NCBI RefSeq assembly: GCF_958295425.1
Contig: NC_081149.1
Coordinates: 1,820,001-1,884,000, forward strand
DNA: 64,000 bases
Source: Solea solea
Taxonomy: Eukaryota; Chordata; Actinopteri; Pleuronectiformes; Soleidae
Direction of reading: 5' to 3'
A program made the translations under genes and the position numbers. The notes under the pieces were generated by a model that had not been told where the DNA came from, searched no databases, and saw only the letters and a list, made by a program, of their open reading frames with translations. This document shows positions 11,722 to 22,684 of this stretch, piece by piece. The stretch's first letter is position 1, and each line of letters opens with the position of its first letter.

Positions 11722-11740
11722 AGAGAGAGAGAGAGAGCTT
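11722..11740 (+). repeat. (AG)n microsatellite at 5' edge of LINE copy B
   Basis: A short AG run, (CT)n on the LINE sense strand, immediately precedes the GAGGTGGTGTG start of the LINE 5' UTR. Confidence 0.9.
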
Positions 11741-12105
11741 GCATTAAATCATCATCACCTGTGTTGCTGGCTTCTCTTACTGCACACAGATCATAATGAC
11801 TGATAAGAAAGTGAAACATTGTGTATCTTGTTTGGTACCAGCATGTATAATGTTTCCATCTCAGTTTAGACCAGCTGTTGTTAAAACAAGCTTTTTCAGC
11901 TCTGGACTAAAGTGAGTCCTTCTTCAACCTGTATGACCTTGAAAAAGTAGTGCAGTGTTCAGTGATTGTGGGTTTGGTGTGTTTGAGTGTTCATTGTTAC
12001 TATTACACAGCAAGACAACAGCGACATCTTGATTTGTGTATGAGACAAATACTGATACTGACATAATGGCATACATGAAATATGGTTACATATTTAATAT
12101 ATTAA

Positions 12106-12684
12106 AGGCGACGTTATACCCTATTTCTCCAAGTTAAAATAGTTCCCTGGTGTCCTAATGAACATGTCAGTGACATGCTTTGGTCAAAATACCATAAGGA
12201 TGAAGCACCATAGACACCATCTGACTTATCCGGCACATTAGCTTCATATATAAAATCCTCTGAGGCTGAAGTTTGTGTAAAACACTGTGCTCCACTGTGC
12301 AGCCACCAACAGCACACTTGTCCCTCCACGTTGACATGATACCGCTCTTCCTCCCTCGCCTGCACTCTCGCATTTTATAGGGACAAGGTGGAGCTAAGGT
12401 GGAGCTAAGGTGGAGCTAAGGTGGATCTAAGGTGGAGCTAAGGTGGAGCTCTCCAAGTAAACTTACTGGTGGGCGGTAACATTCATGGTGAAATGCGCAT
12501 GCTGCCGTCATAAGTGCAGGGAATTCAACATGGCGTGTTTTATCGCCTATACTTACACTAAGGGGGACCACGAAAAAAGGACTGAGTATTCTTTTTCCAC
12601 ACTTTGGCGACTGGTAGGGCCTCCAGAGTCCCAAATATAAGTATTAAAATGATTAAAAAGTTGATTTAGCATAATATGTCCCCT
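12106..12684. mobile_element. piggyBac-like MITE flanked by TTAA
   Basis: The left end reads AGGCGACGTTATACC and the right end, inverted, AGGGGACATATTATGC. They are imperfect terminal inverted repeats, each bordered outside by TTAA (12102-12105 and 12685-12688), the piggyBac target site. The 579-bp body has no convincing transposase and contains an 11-bp minisatellite at 12386-12450. Confidence 0.65.
12386..12450. repeat. 11-bp minisatellite, about 6 units
   Basis: The unit GGTGGAGCTAA is repeated with one variant (GGATCTAA). It lies inside the piggyBac-like MITE. Confidence 0.9.
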
Positions 12685-12743
12685 TTAAGTTGGACCACAG
12701 TCAGTATCAGACCACTATATGGTTTATAGCAACAGTCTCATAT

Positions 12744-13198
12744 TCAATTCAATTCAATTCAATTCAATGTTATTTGTATAGCGCCAAATCATAACATACA
12801 TGATCTCAGGTCTGTACATAGACAACATCAAGGAGAGCAGAGAAACACAACAGTTCACACAATGAGCAAACACTAGGCATCAGTGGAGAGAAAAAACTCC
12901 CTCTTAACGGGAAGAAATCGACCGGTTGGGGTGAAAGGAAAATGGGGGACAGAGGAGAGGTGGGGGACAGAAAGGGGGGAGAGAAAGGACAAGAGGGAGA
13001 TGAGGTAGAGACAGAAGAGAGAGAGAGACCAGGAGCAGATACACAACAACTGTATCAAGTTACAAGTTTATACAGTCAATGATATCGACTTTTAATTATA
13101 GCACAATAATAATGGTGATGATATGTATGATATGGATAGCCTCGAAAACTGGATCTGGATCCTGCAACCTGCAAGATGAGAATACAGAGAGAGAGAGA

Positions 13199-13234
<36 letters not shown>

Positions 13235-13790
13235 AAGGAAGGAAAGACACAAACTAGGGAGAGAAAGAGACAAGGTTAATGACATATAAAAAGTCATTCA
13301 TTCATACCCTGAGTGTGAGAGGGTGAATGTGCATGCACCACAGGAAAATCCCCCAGCAGTCTAGGTCTATAGCAGCAGAACTAAGAGATGGTCCAGGTTT
13401 CCCTGAACTAGCTCTAACCCTAAGCTTTATCAAAAAGGAAAGTTTTAAGTCTAACTTTAATATCTTTATTTTATTTAACCTCACTGTCTCATTGAGAGGT
13501 CTCATTCTCAAGAGAGACAACTATGAGTTATGGAGACAGACAGAAAAGCAGAGCAGTTTAAAGAGCTAAGTACTTTGCAGAGAGTGCCCTTAAATATCAC
13601 TTGATGTGGAATCAGTTGGAATTTAGATGGTGTTGTAAAGTAGAAATGCCTTTTTGCCGAGCTCTAGGTTCTGAAGAAACGCTAAAGGTAATGAAGGCCT
13701 GGGAGAGCAGGCTATGAGTGAAGGTCACAGTCCAAGGATGGACTTAGAAATGAAGGTGTACCAGTGGAAAAGACTATAACTGAGAAAAGA
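12744..13790. repeat. high-copy teleost interspersed repeat (unclassified)
   Basis: It starts with ATTCA repeats and the motif TATTTGTATAGCGCCAAATC, then a segment of about 230 bp that recurs at 29120-29340, including TGAGCAAACACTAGGCATCA, then a (GA)n tract at 13183-13230. Further motifs such as AAGCTTTATCAAAAAGGAAA are ones I associate with a common fish repeat of unknown class. No coding capacity is seen. Confidence 0.6.
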
Positions 13791-13799
13791 AAGAAAGTG

Positions 13800-14290
13800 G
13801 TTTGTTCCTAAAGAAGAACCCGACGGTGTTTCCTCTTCTACCGTCGTCCTGTTGACTGTTGTACTAAGTCAACTTTCTGAAAACCACTGCATCTTTCTTA
13901 GCTCCGACCACATCTGGGTCCAGGCTGTGTTCCCCTCCCCCTTCTGCTCTTTATTCCTCTGTCTCTTTTCTGCAGAGTTTGGATCTGTGATTGCTCATGG
14001 TCAGAACATGTGGGTCTTTGTTGTACAGTCTGCACATGCTCTGTATGAAAAGCACACGCACATAAATTCTGCTGTTATTTGAGACTATATAAATGAACTT
14101 GCTCTCGTGTCACACGTGTCACTCTCTGCTCCAACAGAGCACTCTTTGTCTGGCACACCTGGAGCAGAAGATGCTTGAGAGTTGGAGGTGAAACCACCGC
14201 TCACTCTCACACATGAGCTCCTTTGTCCTCCACTGTAGCACGTCAGTGTTTCACCACTGATTATGGTCCCTAGTCCCTGTAATCAAGTTA

Positions 14291-14322
<32 letters not shown>

Positions 14323-14530
14323 GTTCCTTTGTGACTGTGTTGTGTATTTACACACATTGAAACATCAGTGTGCTGAAGAAAGAAGACAAAATAGTTAGTC
14401 TAGGAGTCATATGTCTGTCTGTCCAGCATCAATAGCTTCTGTACTTCACAGGTGTGTGTGTGTGTGTGTGTGTGTGAGACAGAATTTAAAAACCACATAA
14501 AAACAGAATCAATCTCAGCCGAACAATGTG
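13800..14530. other. non-coding stretch with TG microsatellites
   Basis: No exon recognised. (TG)n tracts lie at about 14294-14322 and 14452-14476. Confidence 0.5.
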
Positions 14531-14660
14531 GAACGGTAGATCAGTTAAAAAGACTTAAACATCCTGAAAACACATGTGAATCTCCAACATTTATTAAAGG
14601 AAATGTCTAAAATGTCAATATTTAACAGAGGAGTGTGGTGTATTTAGCGAGTGGTAGAGA
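14530..14660 (-). repeat. dispersed repeat, copy 1 of 4
   Basis: Its minus strand reads ACACTCCTCTGTTAAATATT, then GTCTTTTTAACTGATCTAC, matching 25455-25560 and in part 37165-37390 and 45440-45500. The family gave rise to the 25-bp minisatellite at 24846-25470. Confidence 0.65.
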
Positions 14661-14807
14661 CATGATGCAATACGCTCTCTAGAGGGCAGTGGTGAGTGCC
14701 GAGTTATAGGCATCAACAAACATGGCGACGGATAAAGAGGTTCATTTATTGTGCTTGATGCAAAATAAACAGATTTCACGGCAGTTGAATGTAAGTCGTT
14801 AACAGCA

Positions 14808-15008
14808 AACGTCCGTCCGCCAATTGTCTACTGCTTTGTCCTCCACAGGAGGACGTAGGGCGATTGGCGCGGTACGCAGGGGCCACAACCCTTCACTCTC
14901 ACACCTACGGTCAAGTTAGAGTGACCAATTTACCTAATCCCCATATTGCATGTTTTTGTCTGTGGGAGGAAACCAGAGAAAACACACACACACACACACA
15001 GACACAGA

Positions 15009-15042
<34 letters not shown>

Positions 15043-15165
15043 GAGAACATGCAGACTCCATGCAAAAAGGCAAACCTCGTTCCAACTGGGGCTTGAACCC
15101 GAGTCTTCTTACTGAAAAGGCAAGAGTGCGAACCACTACACAACCGTGTGGCCCACAAGGCAAAT
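14808..15165 (-). mobile_element. tRNA-derived SINE, copy 2
   Basis: It belongs to the family of 49214-49597. The right end, read on minus, gives a tRNA-like head with A-box-like TAGTGGTTCGCA and B-box-like GGGTTCAAGCC. The body has GGTAAATTGGTCACTCTAAC and the tail resembles the other copies. A CA microsatellite interrupts it at 14985-15040. No clean target duplication is visible. Confidence 0.75.
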
Positions 15166-15262
15166 GTACCAGATTTATTTAACATGTAAAGTATTTTACC
15201 AGATGTTTTTTACTTTGTTTGAATCTTGAACTTCCTTTCCATTATAAACTATGGAAATATGT

Positions 15263-15263
<1 letters not shown>

Positions 15264-15302
<39 letters not shown>

Positions 15303-15372
15303 CGTGTGTGTGTGTGTAGGTGTGTGTCTGTGTGTGAGTGTGTGTGTGTGTGTGTCTGTGTGTGCGTGTGTC

Positions 15373-15405
<33 letters not shown>
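15264..15405 (+). repeat. compound (TG)n microsatellite
   Basis: About 140 bp of TG units with GCG, AGG and CTG interruptions. Confidence 0.95.
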
Positions 15406-15406
<1 letters not shown>

Positions 15407-15869
15407 CATCTGCTTGTTAGATCAATGATCTCCATATGTCAGTGACAGTCTAGACTGTTCATTTTCCCTCGCTGCTGATGGACACAGCGTCTGTGTCTGA
15501 ACCCACAGGAACGAGCCGCTCACGACCATCAGTCACGTTACACTTCAGTGAGACCTGCTCCTCGACGTTAACGTGCCACATACACACATATACCAGTGAT
15601 TTAAGAGCATTCCATTTCCATAGGACGTCATGGCTTCACCACTGGTCAGAAGGTCAGAAGAAAGAATTGTGTCGAGACAACTAAAATCAGACTTTTCAAA
15701 TACATCCACGTTGCATGGATGTAGCAGTGTGTTACATAAGGTTTGCCTTTTAAAATTGCCATAAATAATAAACCTTTAAACAATCCATATAGTGGGTTTG
15801 AAGCTCTCGAAGTAACACCATCATCACCGATGTTAAAACACAGTCGTGTACATAGACCCAACTTTTCAA

Positions 15870-16002
15870 CAACATGTAGATTCAAGCTGTTTAGGTCGCC
15901 ACATCAGATCAGATCCTCCATCTTCTCCTCCTTCACAGCATCCATGAACCTTCTCTGTGGTCTTCTTCTTTTCCTCCTGCCCAGCAGCTCCATCTTCAAC
16001 AT
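15870..16002 (-). pseudogene. RTE-like LINE ORF C-terminal fragment, downstream half
   Basis: The minus strand reads MLKMELLGRRKRRRPQRRFM then DAVKEEKMEDLI, a stop, and CGDLN. This resembles the C-terminal GKRKRGRPKRRFMDVVKEDM block of RTE/BovB-type and related LINE polyproteins. It is the downstream half of a fragment whose upstream half lies at 18254-18546; an L2-like LINE separates them. The clade assignment is from memory. Confidence 0.65.
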
Positions 16003-18248
16003 GGAACACTGTACCTACTAGGAAGGTACGGTGTTTTCCCAACAACAAACCCTGGGTAACCCCAGAACTGAAGCCCCTGCTCAATGAGAAGAAGAGGGTC
16101 TTCAAATCTGGGGACAATGACGAGCTAAGGAGAGTGCAGAGGGAGCTGAAAAAGGGGATTAGGAGAGGCAAAGACAGCTACAAGAGGAAGCTGGAGGAGC
16201 GGCTGAAGGGGAGCAACGCCAGGCAGGTCTGGAGAGGCCTAAAAACCATCTCTGGCCACTCCAAGGACAGTGGGAGGGGCCCTGAATCAGGTGACCTAGT
16301 CCGGGCGAACAAGCTGAACCTGTTCTTCAACAGATTCGACGGTGACACGTCTCCCTCCCCCTCCCCCTCCTTCTCTTCTCTCCAGCGGCGGTCCTGGCCT
16401 GCCCCACCATACAATTCATTAACTTCACCATCCAAGTCTCCCCCCTCCTCCCCCTCACCCATCAGGAGTCTACCATTGGCCCCACCCCCAGCCTCGTCAT
16501 AACAGCAGACCAGGTGAGGAGGGAGCTAAGGAAGACCAAGCCGAGGAAGGCTACTGGCCCTGACGGCATCAACTCCAGACTGCTTAAGGACTGTGCAGAT
16601 CAGCTCTGCGGTGTGCTTCTGCACATCTTCAACCTGAGCCTCAGTCTGGAGAGAGTTCCGCTGTGGTCCCGGTTCCAAAGACTGCACACCCCAGGGAGCC
16701 TAACCACTTCAGGCCAGTAGCCCTAACCTCCCACCTGATGAAGACCATGGAGAGGATTGTACTCTGCGTCACATTGTGAACCATGAGATGGACCCCCTGC
16801 AGTTCGCGTATCGGCCTGGCATCGGTGTAGATGATGCTGTCATCTACCTGCTGCACAGGTCTTTGACACACCTTGAGAGTGCCGGGACCTCTGTGAGAGT
16901 CATGTTCTTCGATTTCTCCAGTGCGTTCAACACAATCCAGCCAGTGCTGCTCAGGGGGAAGCTGGAAGGAGCGGGAGTAGACTGTTACCTGGCTGCATGG
17001 ACCATCGATTACCTCACCAACAGACCGCAGTATGTGAGCCTTCGTGACTGTGTGTCTGCAGTACGGGGGCCCCGCAGGGTACGGTGCTCGTTCCCTTCCT
17101 CTTCACACTGTAGACCTCAGACTTCAGCCACAACACTGACATCTGCCACCTCCAGAAGTTCTCAGACGACACAGCCATCGTTGGACGTGTGTCCGAGGGG
17201 GATGACCTAGAATACAGAGAGGCGATCTCCAACTTCGTCGCCTGGTGTGAGCTGAACCATCTGCGTATCAACGCCAGCAAGACAAAGGAGGTGGTGATCG
17301 ACTTCAGCAGGAAGGCTCCCATAACTGCACCGGTGAACATCCAGGGTTTAGACATTGAGAAGGTGGAGCAGTACAAATACCTGGGTGTTCACCTCAACAA
17401 TAAACTGAACTGGACTCATAACACTGATGCCCTGTACAAGAGGGGCCAAAGTCGTCTCCATTTGCTGAGGAGACTGAGGTCCTTTGGCGTATGCAGGGCA
17501 CTACTGAGGACCTTTTATGACTCTGTGGTGGCATCTGCTTTCTTTTATGCGGTGGTCTGTTAGGGCTGTGGAAGCTAAGAGAGGGACAGGAAGAGACTTA
17601 ATAAACTGGTCAGAAGAGCTGGCTCTATCCTGGACTGTTCTCTGGACTCCATCGAGGAGGTGGGTGAGAGAAGGATGCTATCCAAACTAACATCTATCAT
17701 GGACAACATCTCTCACCCCCTTCACATCACTGTGGGAGCCTTAAGCAGCTCCTTCAGCCACAGACTGCTGCACCCAAGGAACAAAAAGGAACGCCACCGC
17801 AGGTCGTTCATTCCAACCGCAGTCAGACTGTTCAATAATATAACTGTGTTAACTGCTGTTTTAACTACCTCTACGTAAAGTGCAATAGTCAAATTCTGTG
17901 CAATAATTAGCAGCGTAATTAGCAGCGTAAGCCACTATATTTAATTGTATATAAATACAATCTATATTTTCTGTACAGTATTCAGTTTCTCTACACATCT
18001 AAACACATAGTGTTGATGTGAATTGCATACCTCATTTCATTTTATCTTATTTAATTTAATTTAATTTTATTTAATTTAATTTAATTTTATTTTATTTTAT
18101 TTTATTTTATTTTATTTTATTTTATTTTATTTTATTTTATTTTATCTTATTTTCTGTTCTGTCCTTTGTAACATGTGTGCTACTGCACAAGTGAATTTCC
18201 CCGTTGTGGGATCAATAAAGTACAATCTAATCTAATCTAATCTAATCT
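16003..18248 (+). mobile_element. L2/Rex1-like LINE, 5'-truncated, with 5-bp target duplication
   Basis: A 2.25-kb element flanked by AACAT on both sides (15998-16002 and 18249-18253). It encodes a broken ORF2, has a 3' UTR with (TTTTA)n at 18040-18150 and a terminal block AATTTCCCCGTTGTGGGATC, AATAAAGT, then (AATCT)n. That tail type is common to fish CR1/L2-group LINEs. The insertion interrupts an RTE-like fragment whose empty-site equivalent is at 27990-28030. Confidence 0.85.
16022..17875 (+). pseudogene. L2/Rex1-like LINE ORF2 remnant (reverse transcriptase)
   Basis: Blocks in order: the linker NNKPWVTPELKPLLNEKKRV, the RT start KTKPRKATGPDGINSRLLKD, DPLQFAYRPGIGVDDAVIYL, FFDFSSAFNTIQP, the catalytic FSDDTAIVG (about 17157-17190), WCELNHLRINASKTKEVVID, YKYLGVHLNNKLNWTHNTD, and the C-terminal GERRMLSKLTSIMDN and ERHRRSFIPTAVRLFN blocks. 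At least four frame breaks or stops (near 16500, 16718, 17060 and 17562) make it non-functional. The 5' endonuclease part is lost by truncation. Confidence 0.85.
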
Positions 18249-18253
18249 AACAT

Positions 18254-18546
18254 CCTTTGTGCAGTATAATCACTGTCCCTCCTCTGTCAGGTGACCAAAC
18301 CATCTTAAACTTGACTTTTTTTCCAAACAGTTCAACCTGAGCCATCCATCAAATCTGCTCATTTCTAAGCCGGTCCATTCTGGTCACTCCCGATGAAGAT
18401 CTCAGCGTCTTCAGCTCTCTTTCTGTCGCCTGCATGGTCTTCCTCACTTCTCGTGTATTCTCCTGTCTCACGCCTGCTGATTCCTCTTCTCTCCAGTGCA
18501 GACCTCCACTTCTCCAGGCTCTCTGGTTCTGTGGAGCAAACAACAC
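18254..18546 (-). pseudogene. RTE-like LINE ORF fragment, upstream half
   Basis: The minus strand reads ERELKTLRSSSGVTRMDRLR then NEQI, and in another frame SSLRWFGHLTEEGQ, resembling the segment before the basic C-terminal block of RTE-like LINEs. It runs into the left-hand half at 15870-16002 once the intervening L2-like element is removed. Confidence 0.6.
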
Positions 18547-19265
18547 TTTTTAAGAAGATTTGACTTGAATGTTATAAAGTGAAATACTAAAACTAGAACC
18601 TTGATGAGTATGAAGTGAATGAACGTCTCTCGTCATTGTTGCTGAGCAGATTCCATCGCATACTATTCTGGTGTTTCCCTGCGAGGCATTAATGATTTAC
18701 ATCCATAACCATCACCGTGGTCGTCTCGCTGCACTAAAAAAACAACAACATATTACTTTGTGTGTTTCTGTTGAACTGAACCTGTGTCACATGATCCACT
18801 CTATGAGAGGCAGAGTGAGTGTGTGTGTGTGTGTGTGACTTTGTCTCAGCAGAGCATTTGTGAAACGTGAGCTTTCAGAACAGAACAGCGGGTGTGTGTT
18901 TATATGAACCCTGTTTTTCATTTAAACATAATCACACGTGAAGCCTCTATAAACCCATTTACAAATGTGTGTGTTTGTAGACACACACACCTCCACTCCC
19001 AGCTGCAGCACGTGGGGGTTGGACTCCTCGTGACTGCTCTCACTCGTGGAATCCTTTCAGCAAGACACACGCCACTTTACACTGCCACTGTGTGCACCAC
19101 AGACGTGTGTGTGTGTGTGTGTGTGTGCGTTCATGTGTGTGCACGCTGAAAACGGCATTAAAACAGAGCAATCGCCCATCTGTGAGCTGTTACACATAAT
19201 GGTATGCATTGAGGTTGTTCAACGCCTCGTAAAATGTGTACATGTTCGTTCGCCTGCTGTGGAGG
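18547..19265. other. non-coding stretch
   Basis: No exon or named repeat is recognised. (TG)n tracts lie near 18818-18837 and 19106-19128. Confidence 0.5.
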
Positions 19266-19269
19266 TGAG

Positions 19270-19362
19270 AAAAAAAACGAGGGAGGGAAAGAAAGACAGA
19301 AAGAAAGAAAGAAAGACAGAAAGAAAGAAAGAAAGATAGAAAGAAAGAAAGAAAGAAAGAAA
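19270..19362. repeat. (GAAA)n microsatellite
   Basis: GAAA units with GACA and GATA interruptions. Confidence 0.95.
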
Positions 19363-19591
19363 TGTGATGTGTGGCATTTATAAGATGTTCATATCCCAGT
19401 TTCATGTAATAAAATTCAAACTCAAATGAGCATCTAGTCTGGTGAGTGAAAGTCCAGCTGTTTACAGTTATATCACTATAATCCATCAACAATGTTCATG
19501 AAGGAATTTCAGAATAAAGGTCTGACCGAGTTCACGGCCCCTTTACTGTAATCCTAAACGCTGACACATGAAGATAATAAAATGTGTTCAC

Positions 19592-19724
19592 TTCATGTAT
19601 TATTATTATTTATTATCATTGTTAATATTATTATTATTATTATTCATGTATTATTATTTATTATCATTGTTAATAATATTATTATTATTATTATTATTCA
19701 TGTATTATTATTTATTATCATTGT

Positions 19725-19758
<34 letters not shown>

Positions 19759-19848
19759 CATGTATTATTATTATTTATTATCATTGCTATTATTATTTTG
19801 CTGCTTGTTTGTTGTTGTTTGTTGTTGTTGTTGTTGTTGTTGTTGTTT
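19592..19848. repeat. (ATT)n array with higher-order repeat, then (TTG)n
   Basis: ATT triplets are organised into a higher-order unit: TTCATGTATTATTATTTATT followed by ATCATTGTTAAT and a variable ATT run, about four times. A TTG run ends it at 19806-19848. The frames open across it have low-complexity Ile/Leu/Tyr composition and are not genes. Confidence 0.85.
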
Positions 19849-20540
19849 TTCGGGGGTTCATGTCAGCGTGTTGCAGCAGACGTGCTGACACCGTGTGACT
19901 GTGCCAGTGTGTCACACAGGGACAAACCCGTAGTTGTGTGCTGAAATACGATGACATCTGTAATCACAAAGCACAAAGGAGTCTATGTTTGGGATGATCA
20001 TGTTTTCTGTGGACTCCACATGATGCTGATCTGAACTCTGACAATGATTTGAATTAAATTAAGAAATGAAGCCAATCACTGATGCATTTGTTATTTCCTT
20101 TAACATCCTGGTGCTTATGACTCATAAAAGTGATAGTCAACAGATTAAAGGTGGCTGTTTTAGTTGAAAAGGCCAAGTTTGTTCTCTTTCTTTGTGTTAA
20201 TTGTTCATTTCAACAATTCGTCCTCATTGTGTCTCGTGTGTGTTTACACCTGTACTTACAAGTGGTCGGAAGATATCTGATTGCAATCTGATCACAGAAC
20301 ACGTGTTTCATGCCAGGTGTGAAGGGGACCTTTGTCACAGTGAGCTGCTATAGTTACTCTAATTAGACGTACATGGACGCAGTAAAGCCAACGTTGAAGT
20401 GCTGAAAACTTGTATTCTCTTGAATGGCCATCAGAGGGCGACTCCACTGGTTAGTCTTTTGAACATAATGAAGCATTTCCCTGAGGAGTTCATGGTATTT
20501 ATAGTTTCAGGTCTTCTTCAATAGAAGATACTTCAATAGA
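19849..20540. other. non-coding stretch
   Basis: No exon or clear repeat is recognised apart from a short motif near 20424-20450 (GGCCATCAGAGGGCGACTCC) of a kind frequent in fish repeats. Confidence 0.45.
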
Positions 20541-20542
20541 AG

Positions 20543-22684
20543 ATGCCACCCTCCCCACCTGACTGGTCAGGCACACCTACGGCACCTTGGCAATCAGGTG
20601 GATTGCCTCAAAGCTGCAGGAATGGAAGCAGACGGGGCCAGTGGGCCAAACCGCCAGACAGTGAGAAGCTGTTGGTCGTGAACGAGAGCTGTGTGCTGCG
20701 CTCTATCCTCGACTTGTTCATATTCGCTCGTAGTGTTAACCCTTGGTTTTTCTTGCATGGCCCACTTAAAGTGTTAAAGGAAAAGTTCTTGTGTAATATT
20801 TCTCCACAGACTACAGTTCAGGATTTTGTATCCCAATGTAAGGAGCGTTTACGTAATGCTTCTGCGCTGGCTAAAGTGGCACTCTACTCCTCGCAGGAGA
20901 GTATGAAAGAACGGTTTGATCTGAAGGCAGTTAAGCGTGAGTTTGAACCTGGTGAGAGAGTTCTGGTGCTGTTGCCGACACCTGGCTCTGCCCTTACTGC
21001 CCGTTTTTCAGGCCCATATGTCATAAAAAGCAAAGTGTCCGACACAAACTATGTCATTCACACACCGGAGCGCAGACGTAAGGTGCGGTTGTGCCACATT
21101 AACATGCTAAAATCCTATCATTCCAGAGAGGCCAACCAGGGGGAGCAGGAAAAAACTCCGGAGACTGCTGCCCCTCGTGAAACAACTACCTCCTTGGTTT
21201 GTGTGGAATCACTGCCTGACGATGGGTTGAATGTACTAGGAAGTGACCAGCAGAGTGGTAGGCTGTCTAACACAGATTTCTTGGCGAAAATAGACACCCA
21301 TTTGAACTATCTCCCTGTAGATCAGCAACGAGATATAGTCTCTTTGATGCGCTCCCATCCGTCCCTGTTTAGTGATGTACCATCTAGCACCAACGTATTA
21401 AAACATGACATCGATGTTGGTAGTGCGTCTCCCATTAAACAGCATGCGTACCGATGTCCTTTAGCCAAAAGAGAGCTTATGAAAAAGGAAGCTAATTACC
21501 TATTGGAAAACGGTTTAGCTGTACCTAGCTGTAGTCCTTGGAGTTCCCCTTGTTTGCTGGCTCCAAAATCTGATGGCACCCCACGCTTTTGTACCGACTA
21601 TCGGAAGGTTAACGCTGTTACAGTGCCAGACTCATTTCCCTTGCCTCGCATGGAGGACTGTATTGATAGTATTGGGCCGGCCATGTTTATTACAAAGCTC
21701 GATCTGCTGAAAGGGTACTGGCAGGTTCCACTAACACCCAGAGCCTCTGAGATTTCGGCCTTTGTAACCCCAGACCACTTCTTACAGTATACCGTTATGC
21801 CATTTGGAGTGAGAAATGCGCCTGCCACGTTTCAGCGTCTAATGTGTCTAGTGCTAGGAAATGTCAAGAACTGTAATGTTTACCTAGATGATGTCGTTGT
21901 GTACTCAGCCGATTGGGCCAGTCACATTACTAGCTTAACGGAAGTGTTTCAGAGACTTGAAGAGGCGGCCTTAACTCTTAACCTAGCCAAGTGCGAGTTC
22001 GGTAAAGCGATGGTTACGTACTTGGGAAAACAGGTTGGCCATGGGAAGGTCCGGCCCGTGGATGCTAAGGTCTCAGCCGTGCTGTCCTACCCGGTTCCCA
22101 TGTCAAGGCGTGAATTACGGCGTTTCTTAGGCATGGCTGGTTATTACCGGTGTTTTTGTAAAAACTTCTCTGTGGTAGTTAACCCTTTAACCAGTCTGTG
22201 TAGTCCCAAGGTTCCTTTTGTATGGAGTACTGAGTGTCAGTATGCCTTCGAGGCAGCAAAGTCTCTGCTCTGCAGTGCACCTGTCCTGGCCGCACCTAAC
22301 TTCTCTCGCCCTTTTAAGCTGGAGGTTGATGCGAGTGCTTCAGGAGCTGGTGCTGTGCTGATACAGGATGGAGAGGGTGACGTGTGCCATCCAGTATGCT
22401 ACTTCTCGGTCAAGTTCAAACACCATCAACTTAACTACTCCACCATTGAAAAAGAGACCCTAGCTATGCTACTTGCACTTCAACATTTTGAAGTGTATGT
22501 TGGTGCCAGCTCATCTCCCGTGGTTATATACACTGACCATAACCCTCTTGTCTTTCTTGCACAAATGTATAACCACAACCAGCGACTGATGCGTTGGGCC
22601 CTGTTGGCGCAAGGTTACAACCTGGAGATTAAGTACAAGAAGGGGACCGACAATGTGGTGGCTGATGCTCTGTCCCGTGGGTGA
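20543..22684 (+). CDS. pol: Ty3/gypsy pol fragment with gmr1-like order: integrase C-terminus, RT, RNase H
   Basis: One open frame of 713 codons. Residues 1 to about 65 are not recognisable as pol; I take the true pol part to start near 20735. Next comes an integrase C-terminal domain (about 70-195; FEPGERVLVLLPTPGSALTA, ARFSGPYVIKSK, HINMLKSYH), then RT (about 265-500; PWSSPCLLAPKSDGTPRFCT, TKLDLLKGYWQVPL, catalytic YLDD at 447-450), then RNase H (D596, a Glu in IEKETLA, D665 in YTDH) ending ADALSRG at the stop. Most Ty3/gypsy pols carry integrase after RNase H. Integrase before RT with nothing after RNase H is the order reported for gmr1-like gypsy elements of deuterostomes. The integrase catalytic core, protease and gag are missing and no LTR was found, so this is a truncated copy with an intact RT-RNase H frame. 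It is not a host gene. Confidence 0.85.
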   Translation: MPPSPPDWSGTPTAPWQSGGLPQSCRNGSRRGQWAKPPDSEKLLVVNESCVLRSILDLFIFARSVNPWFFLHGPLKVLKEKFLCNISPQTTVQDFVSQCKERLRNASALAKVALYSSQESMKERFDLKAVKREFEPGERVLVLLPTPGSALTARFSGPYVIKSKVSDTNYVIHTPERRRKVRLCHINMLKSYHSREANQGEQEKTPETAAPRETTTSLVCVESLPDDGLNVLGSDQQSGRLSNTDFLAKIDTHLNYLPVDQQRDIVSLMRSHPSLFSDVPSSTNVLKHDIDVGSASPIKQHAYRCPLAKRELMKKEANYLLENGLAVPSCSPWSSPCLLAPKSDGTPRFCTDYRKVNAVTVPDSFPLPRMEDCIDSIGPAMFITKLDLLKGYWQVPLTPRASEISAFVTPDHFLQYTVMPFGVRNAPATFQRLMCLVLGNVKNCNVYLDDVVVYSADWASHITSLTEVFQRLEEAALTLNLAKCEFGKAMVTYLGKQVGHGKVRPVDAKVSAVLSYPVPMSRRELRRFLGMAGYYRCFCKNFSVVVNPLTSLCSPKVPFVWSTECQYAFEAAKSLLCSAPVLAAPNFSRPFKLEVDASASGAGAVLIQDGEGDVCHPVCYFSVKFKHHQLNYSTIEKETLAMLLALQHFEVYVGASSSPVVIYTDHNPLVFLAQMYNHNQRLMRWALLAQGYNLEIKYKKGTDNVVADALSRG

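Noticed and set aside
19568..19944. Open frames of Ile/Leu/Tyr through the ATT array
   Set aside because: Produced by triplet repeats; no real domain.
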